This document shows positions 8,358 through 14,091 of a stretch of DNA of 16,597 nucleotides, piece by piece. The position numbers and the translations under genes are program-made. The first letter of the stretch is position 1. Each line of letters starts with the position of its first letter. Source of the DNA: an uncultured Lachnobacterium sp. GTDB taxonomy: Bacteria > Bacillota > Clostridia > Lachnospirales > Lachnospiraceae. Location: the NCBI GenBank assembly GCA_900543445.1, contig UQRC01000044.1, positions 1-16,597 of the forward strand, written 5' to 3'. The notes below the pieces were generated by a model, which worked only from the letters and a program-made list of their open reading frames with translations, did no database searches and was not told the DNA's origin.

Positions 8358-8915
8358 ATGGAAGACATGACAAAAATAAAAGATGAGGCATATACTGCCG
8401 CAAAAGAAATATTGGAAAAAGCAAAACTGGAGAAAGGCGATCTCTTCGTCGTCGGCTGTTCCACCAGCGAAGTATGCGGCGAAACGATCGGAACGCATTC
8501 GAAACCAGAACTGGCTGATATGGTATTTGCCGGAATCTATCAGGCAACGCAGGAATACGGTGTATATCTGGCAGCACAGTGCTGCGAGCACTTAAACCGT
8601 GCACTGATCCTTGAAGCCGAAGCTGCCGAGAAATTTGGTTATCCGAAGGTCAACGTTGTACCGCAGCCGAAAGCCGGCGGTTCCTTCGCCACCGCAGCAT
8701 ACAAGACATTCAAGCAGCCTGCTGCTGTCGAACATATTAAAGCAGGTGCCGGAATGGATATCGGCGATACGCTGATCGGCATGCACCTGCGCGACGTTGC
8801 AGTGCCGACACGAATCGAAACGAAACAGATTGGAAATGCGCATGTAGTATGTGCTCGCACAAGACTGAAATTCATCGGTGGCGAGCGTGCCGTCTACGAC
8901 CACGAATTGATGTAA
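8358..8915 (+). CDS. TIGR01440 / UPF0340 family protein (YwlG-like), function unknown
   Basis: A 185-residue protein of the conserved Firmicute family known as UPF0340 or DUF436 (B. subtilis YwlG). Landmarks are VVGCSTSEVCGETIG (about 30-44), a QCCEHLNRAL segment (about 72-81, with two Cys and a His), VVPQPKAGGS (about 99-108), and the C-terminal HVVCARTRLKFIGGERAVYD. The conserved Cys, His and Glu residues suggest an enzyme or metal site, but no reaction is established that I can name. No signal peptide or TM segment. GGAGG (8343-8347) lies 10 nt before the ATG chosen; an upstream TTG at 8292 in the same frame lies at the predicted transcription start and is rejected. It is the only plus-strand gene in the window, monocistronic, divergent from adenosine deaminase. 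Confidence 0.93.
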   Translation: MEDMTKIKDEAYTAAKEILEKAKLEKGDLFVVGCSTSEVCGETIGTHSKPELADMVFAGIYQATQEYGVYLAAQCCEHLNRALILEAEAAEKFGYPKVNVVPQPKAGGSFATAAYKTFKQPAAVEHIKAGAGMDIGDTLIGMHLRDVAVPTRIETKQIGNAHVVCARTRLKFIGGERAVYDHELM

Positions 8916-8916
8916 C

Positions 8917-8963
8917 AAGAACGCCCGGAAGTATCTTTATGACCTTGCGGGCGTTCTTTATTT
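8917..8963 (+). terminator. Rho-independent terminator of the YwlG-like gene
   Basis: Starting 2 nt after the stop codon, AAGAACGCCCG (8917-8927) pairs perfectly over 11 bp with CGGGCGTTCTT (8948-8958). The stem may extend inward by 3 more pairs after a G-G mismatch. TATTT follows. On the minus strand the same hairpin has a poor T tail, so it probably serves the plus-strand gene only. Confidence 0.9.
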
Positions 8964-9021
8964 GTGCATACTTTTTACAGATTCAAAATATCGTCAACGA
9001 TCTTTCCAAAATTGTAAAAAT

Positions 9022-9054
9022 AAAAAAAAGTATAGCCGGACAAATGATAAACTT
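9022..9054 (-). terminator. Candidate terminator of the ior operon
   Basis: On the minus strand, AAGTTTA (9048-9054) can pair with TATACTT (9028-9034) at 6 of 7 positions around a 13-nt loop, running directly into an eight-T tract (9022-9029) and more T-rich sequence. The stem is weak, but position (about 85 nt after the ligase stop) and T tract fit. Otherwise the spacer 8964-9136 shows nothing. Confidence 0.4.
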
Positions 9055-9136
9055 CGTGTACAAGGAATCGTTTTGTTTTGTACTATTTTTCATAACTTTT
9101 ATTCCTTCATCTGATTCTGCATCATCAACAATATTT

Positions 9137-10384
9137 CTACAGTTCCCTGTGATCGATCACGCGCTTCGCCTTTTTCTCCGAACGCGGCAATGTTCCGACC
9201 GGAACAACTGTGATTCGCGGTGTGACACCAATTCTTGACTTAAACAGTTCATGCAGATGTTCCTTGGCTTTCTCGAAGCTGACGCGTCCTTCTGCCTCGC
9301 AGGTGATAAGCATGACATCTTTGTTGATCTCATCATCGTGTGCGATGTTGATGTTGTACTCGCTGGATACACCGTCCACCTGAGAGAGAAGTTCCTCAAT
9401 CTGGCTCGGGAACATATTAACGCCGTGTACCTTGAACATGTCATCGCTTCGACCCTTGATGATATCGATTCTCGGATATTTCTTGCATCGCTCACAGTTG
9501 CAGCTGGTCGGTACAATGCGCGAAATATCATGTGTACGGAAACGGATAAGCGGAGCGCCCTCCTTGACGAGTGTTGTGATAACAATCTCGCCCTCTTCTC
9601 CGTCCGGCACGGTCTTGCCAGTCTTCGGATCGATGATCTCAATATAAATATAATCATCCCAATAATGGATTGCCGACTCGCCCGGGCAGTTGATACCGAT
9701 ACCCGGTCCATAGATTTCCGTCAATCCATAGATATCATACAGTTCAATACCTAAGCCGTCCCTGATGCTTTTGCGCATCTTATCACTCCAGCGCTCCGAA
9801 CCGATCACGCCTTTTTTCAGGCAGATCTTATCCTTCAGTCCACGCTTCTCGATTTCCTCGGAGAGAAGCAAAGCATAAGAAGAAGTTGCGGTAATGACGG
9901 TGGACTGTAAATCGACCATCATCTGCAGCTGCTTGTCGGTGTTTCCTGGTCCCATCGGGATTGCCATCGCGCCGAGCTTTTCGCAGCCGAGCTGGAAACC
10001 GATTCCTGCGGTCCAGAGACCGTAACCCGGTGTAATCTGAATGCGATCCTTCTTCGTGATTCCGGCAGTCGCGTAACATCTTGCGAACATCGTTGCCCAA
10101 TCATCCACATCCTTTGCTGTATAAGGGATGATGACCGGTTTGCCGGTAGTTCCAGAAGAGGAATGGATTCTTACAACTTCTTCGTCCGGCACTGCCTGGA
10201 TGCCGAGCGGATACGCGTTGCGCAGATCATCCTTGCTGGAGAACGGAAGGTTCTCAAATTCCTCCTGACTGGATACGCCCGTGATATTCAGTTCCTTATA
10301 TTTTCTGCCGTAATAGTTGTCTCCACTGATCAGTTTCTTGATCTGCGCGTCAACCTGCGCCAGTTGTGTGTCATTTAACTGCAT
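9137..10384 (-). CDS. paaK: Phenylacetate-CoA ligase family protein (AMP-forming)
   Basis: An ANL-superfamily adenylate-forming enzyme that joins an arylacetate to CoA with ATP, or may run in reverse to yield free acid. The 415-residue protein has the nucleotide loop SSGTTGKP (76-83), the adenine/acyl-binding YGLTEIYGPG (219-228), GRSDDMFKVHGVN near 321-333 (hinge region) and a C-terminal LPRSEKKAKR whose lysines include the likely catalytic Lys. Three cysteines at 295, 297 and 300 (CNCERC) match a Cys-rich turn common in this family. The start at 10384 has GAGGG 7 nt upstream; a longer in-frame start at 10450 is not supported. It follows iorB by 78 nt in the same operon, which points to aryl-CoA from indolepyruvate oxidoreductase as its partner metabolite. 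Exact substrate (phenyl-, hydroxyphenyl- or indoleacetate) cannot be read from sequence. Confidence 0.92.
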   Translation of the reverse strand: MQLNDTQLAQVDAQIKKLISGDNYYGRKYKELNITGVSSQEEFENLPFSSKDDLRNAYPLGIQAVPDEEVVRIHSSSGTTGKPVIIPYTAKDVDDWATMFARCYATAGITKKDRIQITPGYGLWTAGIGFQLGCEKLGAMAIPMGPGNTDKQLQMMVDLQSTVITATSSYALLLSEEIEKRGLKDKICLKKGVIGSERWSDKMRKSIRDGLGIELYDIYGLTEIYGPGIGINCPGESAIHYWDDYIYIEIIDPKTGKTVPDGEEGEIVITTLVKEGAPLIRFRTHDISRIVPTSCNCERCKKYPRIDIIKGRSDDMFKVHGVNMFPSQIEELLSQVDGVSSEYNINIAHDDEINKDVMLITCEAEGRVSFEKAKEHLHELFKSRIGVTPRITVVPVGTLPRSEKKAKRVIDHREL

Positions 10385-10462
10385 GTATTCGCCCTCTCTT
10401 TCACGAAATCTTCTTCTCCATCTGTCGCCCCGACAGATTTCTACTTGCAAACTGCGTTCTTT

Positions 10463-11050
10463 CTATACTGCCTGTGCTGCAAATGAGAAACCATCCTCAA
10501 ATGCCTGTCGGTTATTCTCAATAAACTTCTCCGGCACACGCGTCTCAATCTCTCGCATGAGAGCTTCCCTGGTCAGTCCCAAAGCGCCGGATCCCGCTGC
10601 AACTCCCAGCAGAATCACATTCAGATACTTGTTGCTGCCGTACTTCTCGCACAGAGGCTCGGAATCAACAACGATCACGCTGCACTTCTCCTTCAGATAG
10701 GCGATCATCTCCGTTCCATCGTATCCGGTCTCATGCAAAGACTCGGTCGTCGGCTTCACCGGAGACGCATTCACGATCACTGTTCCATCCTTCTTCAGAT
10801 ACGAAAGGTTACGGACCGCTTCTGCCGGCTCAAACGCCAGTATCATATCGCCTTTGCCTTTTGGAATCAGCGGTGAAAAAGCCTCACCGATTCGTACATG
10901 GCTCGTTACAGAGCCGCCTCGCTGCGCCATACCGATGGTCTCCGCAGAATGCACGGTATTGCCTTCTTCCATCGCTGCTGCCGCGATCAGTTTGGAGGCT
11001 AAGACCGTTCCCTGTCCGCCTACTCCACATATCAAAACATCTTTTTTCAT
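10463..11050 (-). CDS. iorB: Indolepyruvate:ferredoxin oxidoreductase, beta subunit
   Basis: This is the small subunit of the oxygen-sensitive, thiamine-diphosphate enzyme that oxidatively decarboxylates aryl-pyruvates to arylacetyl-CoA while reducing ferredoxin. The 195-residue protein has the gamma-type fold of 2-oxoacid:ferredoxin oxidoreductases: ICGVGGQGT (7-15), then AETIGMAQRGGSVTSHVRIG (about 36-55), the conserved CoA-domain landmark of IorB. No iron-sulfur motif is seen, as expected for the beta chain. AGGAG lies 9 nt upstream. It follows iorA by 12 nt, so the two subunits are almost certainly co-translated from one mRNA. Confidence 0.95.
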   Translation of the reverse strand: MKKDVLICGVGGQGTVLASKLIAAAAMEEGNTVHSAETIGMAQRGGSVTSHVRIGEAFSPLIPKGKGDMILAFEPAEAVRNLSYLKKDGTVIVNASPVKPTTESLHETGYDGTEMIAYLKEKCSVIVVDSEPLCEKYGSNKYLNVILLGVAAGSGALGLTREALMREIETRVPEKFIENNRQAFEDGFSFAAQAV

Positions 11051-11062
11051 CTCTATATACTC

Positions 11063-12862
11063 CTAACTTACCTGAATCGCCCCGACCGGACAGATCTGTC
11101 CGCAAAGGTTACAACCGGTACACAGATTGCTGTCAATCGTTACTTTTCCGTCCACTTTCACAATCGCCGGGCAGCCGATCTCACGAATGCATTTGCCACA
11201 CTGGATACACTTCTCAGAGATTGCTGCTTTCTTGGCGCTTTTGGCAATCGCGATACAAGGGGACTTGAAGATGATTGCCTTCACGCCCTGCTCCGAAGCG
11301 GCCTCCTGCACCGTTGCCACAGCCTCTTCCAAATTCAATGGATCAACTGTCTTAACAAAAGTGAGTCCGATGCCTCTTAGAATATTTTCGATGCTGACTT
11401 TCTCAACAATATCGCCCATCATGTTGCGTCCGGTTCCCGGATGCGGCTGGTGACCGGTCATCGCGGTCGTCGAATTGTCCAGAATGCAGACTACAATATT
11501 TGCCTCGTTGTAGACCGCATTCACAACTCCCGTCATACCGGAAGCAAAGAATGTCGAATCGCCGATGAAAGCGAAAGCGGCTCCTTCCATCTCCGGGTCT
11601 GACCAGTGGAAGCCCTGTGCCATCGTGACACCTGCGCCCATGCACAGACAGGTATCGCACATATCGAGCGGCATCGCATTGCCCAGTGTGTAGCAGCCGA
11701 TGTCTCCGCAGAAATAGCTTTTCTTACCTTCCATCGCCTTCTTTACCGCATAGAACGATGCGCGGTGCGGACAGCCTGCGCAAAGTACTGGCGGACGGAC
11801 CGGAAGCTGCGGTGCATCCGCAGTATCGATTGCTGCATCTGCAAGATCCAAATCTAAGAAATCACTTAAAATCTTCTGTGACAGTTCGTAGGAGTTCTCT
11901 CCACTTGCCGACACATGTCCGGTCATCTTGCCGTATACTTTGATATGTAATCCGTGTTTTCCACAGATCATAAGAAGCTTCTCTTCGATGTATGGGCTGA
12001 GTTCCTCCAGCACCATCACTTCTTCCACTCCCTGTAACGCTTCCAGTACGAATTTCTCCGGGAACGGGTAAGGTGTTCCGATCTTGCAGACCTTCACCTC
12101 TGGGTGATCCGCAAGCGCTTCCTTCACGTAAGCGTAGCTGACTCCGCCGGTAAATACTGCCTTCTTACTATCTGCGGCTCCTGACACTTCGTTGAATCTG
12201 CTCGCCGAGAAATCATCCCCGATCTCCACGTTGCGTTTCTCGATCATCGCATGATTCATAAAGGATAGTCTTGGGAAAATTACCCATTTCTTGGAATCCT
12301 TCACGAATCCTTCAAATTCGTGTGCAGTTATATCCGCCGGAGCCTGAATGTTCGCATATGCGTGACAGATTCTTGTTGTCGGGCGGAAAAGCACCGGTGT
12401 CTTATATTTTTCCGAGTAAGCAAATGCTTCCTGGATCATGATAAATGCTTCTTCCGGTGATGTCGGATCGAATACCGGAATTCTTGCAAATTCCGCAAAT
12501 CTTCTCGTATCCTGCTCCGTCTGGGAAGAAATCGGTCCCGGATCATCCGCCGATACGACTACCATACCGCCTTTGACTCCGACATAAGCAAGTGACATCA
12601 GCGGATCCGATGCCACATTCAGTCCCACCTGTTTCATTGTCACAAGGCTTCTCGCTCCGGAATAAGCGGCACTCGCTGCCACTTCCATCGCAGCCTTCTC
12701 GTTGACCGACCACTCAATGTGACGTCCCTCTTTTGGATATTTTGCGATTGTCTCAATAATTTCCGAGGACGGAGTTCCCGGATAACCGGCAACCAGATTC
12801 ACCCCTGCTGCCAATGCACCGAGCGCAATTGCTCCGTTGCCCATCATATATACATTTTCCAT
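11063..12862 (-). CDS. iorA: Indolepyruvate:ferredoxin oxidoreductase, alpha subunit
   Basis: This is the large, catalytic subunit of IOR, which acts on indolepyruvate, phenylpyruvate and hydroxyphenylpyruvate from transaminated Trp, Phe and Tyr; cytosolic. The 599-residue protein has the pyrimidine-binding domain at the N terminus (GYPGTPSSE at 26-34, SVNEKAAMEVA near 52-62), then a central transketolase C-like domain. The TPP pyrophosphate domain carries CAGCPHR (361-367) and GDS...LDNSTTAMTG (434-470). Two C-terminal [4Fe-4S] motifs are C552/C555/C558/C564 (the first with the C-x5-C spacing usual for IorA) and C581/C584/C587/C591. The start at 12862 has AAGGAAG 8 nt upstream; a longer frame would run back through the promoter. 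First gene of iorA-iorB-ligase. Confidence 0.96.
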   Translation of the reverse strand: MENVYMMGNGAIALGALAAGVNLVAGYPGTPSSEIIETIAKYPKEGRHIEWSVNEKAAMEVAASAAYSGARSLVTMKQVGLNVASDPLMSLAYVGVKGGMVVVSADDPGPISSQTEQDTRRFAEFARIPVFDPTSPEEAFIMIQEAFAYSEKYKTPVLFRPTTRICHAYANIQAPADITAHEFEGFVKDSKKWVIFPRLSFMNHAMIEKRNVEIGDDFSASRFNEVSGAADSKKAVFTGGVSYAYVKEALADHPEVKVCKIGTPYPFPEKFVLEALQGVEEVMVLEELSPYIEEKLLMICGKHGLHIKVYGKMTGHVSASGENSYELSQKILSDFLDLDLADAAIDTADAPQLPVRPPVLCAGCPHRASFYAVKKAMEGKKSYFCGDIGCYTLGNAMPLDMCDTCLCMGAGVTMAQGFHWSDPEMEGAAFAFIGDSTFFASGMTGVVNAVYNEANIVVCILDNSTTAMTGHQPHPGTGRNMMGDIVEKVSIENILRGIGLTFVKTVDPLNLEEAVATVQEAASEQGVKAIIFKSPCIAIAKSAKKAAISEKCIQCGKCIREIGCPAIVKVDGKVTIDSNLCTGCNLCGQICPVGAIQVS

Positions 12863-12896
12863 GTGTGTAACTTCCTTTGCATTTTGGTATGTGTCT

Positions 12897-12925
12897 ATTG
12901 TACAATCTTTCTCAATACGATGCAA
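12897..12925 (-). promoter_or_regulatory. Promoter of the iorA-iorB-ligase operon
   Basis: On the minus strand, -35 TTGCAT (12920-12925), 17-nt spacer and -10 TACAAT (12897-12902), about 34 nt before the iorA start. Two direct AATACG copies (12914-12919 and 12924-12929, plus strand) flank and overlap the -35. Alternative: a perfect TTGACA occurs further upstream (12958-12963) but has no good -10 at the right distance. Confidence 0.6.
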
Positions 12926-12926
12926 T

Positions 12927-12936
12927 ACGTTAACGT
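12927..12936. promoter_or_regulatory. Palindrome ACGTTAACGT next to the ior -35 box
   Basis: A perfect 10-bp palindrome lies immediately upstream of the -35 box of the ior promoter and shares bases with the second AATACG repeat. Its position suits an activator or repressor site. No adjacent regulator gene is present. Confidence 0.4.
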
Positions 12937-12954
12937 GTAAAACTATAAGGATTA

Positions 12955-12969
12955 GGGTGTCAAAAGCCC
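12955..12969. repeat. GGGTGTCAAAAGCCC, possible outer end of the transposase relic
   Basis: The plus-strand sequence starts GGGTGTCAAAA and lies 111 bp beyond the transposase stop, on the side where the element's 3' end should be. The GGGTGT start is reminiscent of insertion-sequence termini, but no matching inverted copy is found on the other side (that side is lost at the junction near 13673). The AT-rich 12970-13079 shows nothing else. Confidence 0.25.
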
Positions 12970-13079
12970 ATTTTAATATTTAATTTTGCTTGTACCTTGA
13001 AAATTTAACACGAATTTGTGAAAGATATGATTTTTGCGCCTATAATTCATTGATATTTCGAAACTGTGGTACATTGATT

Positions 13080-13673
13080 TTATGCTGTTTTCTTATTTGA
13101 AGTATACGAATCTAAGCTATTGGTATAATCTAATAGCTTTTGAAAATCTACTGTAATTGTTTTGCACAACCAACGGATTTCCAAGATACTTCCTTTCGGA
13201 CTCGTGTTTTTAGAAAACGTGGCTGACACCGTTCTTTGTAAGGACATCCTTCGCAGTCACTTATCCGAAAATACGCAATGGAACGATCATTGCCCGGATC
13301 ATAGATGCAATCTTCAGGTACACAATTATTCTTACATTTGATGAGATATTTGCCATCATCGGTAAAGACAAAATCAGCATATATTTCATCTGGTTTTCGT
13401 CCTGTGAAATTGGTTTTTACAAGCTTTAGATTATGTTCAGATGCTAAACGTGAGTTTTCTTCTCCGCTCCATAAAATCAGATATTTCTTTTGCCATTTTT
13501 ACAACACATTCATGAATAAGATCAACATCATGCGCTGTTTCGTAAGAAAGAACTCTTGCTCTAAACCTGCTGAGGGTTCTGTCACTAATTGGCTGCTCTT
13601 CAAAACTTGTTGTGTGCAGTGCATACTGATAACGGATATCAAATGCCATAGCTTCAACGATCTCATCAATACA
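13080..13673 (-). pseudogene. IS1182-like transposase remnant, three pieces in three frames
   Basis: Reading the minus strand, three blocks of an IS1182-type transposase appear in the right order. Block 1 (about 13673-13470) reads CIDEIVEAMAFDIRYQYALHTT, of which the landmarks are FDIRYQYALHTT and DRTLSRFRARVL. Block 2 (about 13468-13151), in another frame, contains SGEENSRLASEHNLK, NFTGRKPDEIYADF, the Cys-rich CIYDPGNDRS / CEGCPYKERC part and RFLKTRVRKEVSWKSV, and stops at 13148. Block 3 (about 13150-13080), in the third frame, gives DFQKLLDYTNSLDSY and the natural end NKKTA-stop at 13080. Compared with my memory of full-length relatives (roughly 450-550 residues), the N terminus, the central catalytic part between blocks 1 and 2, and about 50 residues between blocks 2 and 3 are missing. 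It cannot encode a working enzyme. No intact terminal repeats are seen. Confidence 0.85.
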
Positions 13674-13800
13674 TCAGACTTTGACTGTCTCCCATTCCAC
13701 GGAAAATGGAACTGATAATATTATACGCGGTAATAAACGGAATACCCATGAAACAGATTACAAGATAAGCAACCGTTCCATCAACGGCCTCCGCCGGTGT
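13669..13800 (-). pseudogene. MATE-family efflux transporter fragment
   Basis: About 44 codons read TPAEAVDGTVAYLVICFMGI, then PFITAYNIISSIFRGMGDSQS and a stop just after LMY at 13666. The GIPFITAYN...SSIFRGMGDS pattern is the well-conserved transmembrane segment of clostridial MATE (MepA/NorM-like) multidrug exporters, which normally have about 440-460 residues and 12 TM helices. Only this piece remains: it is fused in frame to an Hpt fragment on its 5' side and runs into the transposase relic on its 3' side. It cannot be a transporter. Confidence 0.8.
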
Positions 13801-13965
13801 CGATTTCTCCGTAAGACACGCACTAGCTATGCATAGTCTGTCCAGCCCCTGATTCAGGCAGATTCCTTTTAAAGTGTGAGCCGCACGGAAAGCATTCTCC
13901 GCATTCTGTTCTTCCACTGCCTTTACCAGATTTCCATAGCTGGGATCAATTTCTTCCTCGTCTTT
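13801..13965 (-). pseudogene. Histidine phosphotransfer (Hpt) domain fragment
   Basis: After a stop at 13966-13968 the minus strand is open and reads through DPSYGNLVKAVEEQNAENAF and RAAHTLKGICLNQGLDRL to about LTEK. AAHTLKG is the Hpt phosphorylation-site signature (His codon near 13879-13881). An Hpt domain normally needs about 100-120 residues; the first helices and the last part are missing, and no ATG with a ribosome site is seen. In the complete frame 13666-13965 it continues without a stop into the MATE fragment. It lies downstream of the hybrid kinase, as separate Hpt genes often do, so it may be the remains of that kinase's partner. The 126 bp between here and the kinase stop hold nothing I recognise. 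Confidence 0.75.
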
Positions 13966-14091
13966 CTATACTCAAATTCTTCCCTTACCCTGTCCTTAAT
14001 ATTTACCAGACATTTGTTTTGTTACTAACGTCACCAGCTTCTATTATCTATCCCCCACACACTAAAGCAAAGAATCCTTACTCCGTTTCAT

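Noticed and set aside
10385..10450. N-terminal extension of the phenylacetate-CoA ligase
   Set aside because: The Arg-rich extension has no family match, and a GAGGG site stands right before the ATG at 10384.
13966..14091. Short open frames between the hybrid kinase stop and the Hpt fragment (one reads through REEFEYRKTRKK)
   Set aside because: No start with a ribosome site, no recognisable family, and the frame does not continue the Hpt sequence; too short to support.
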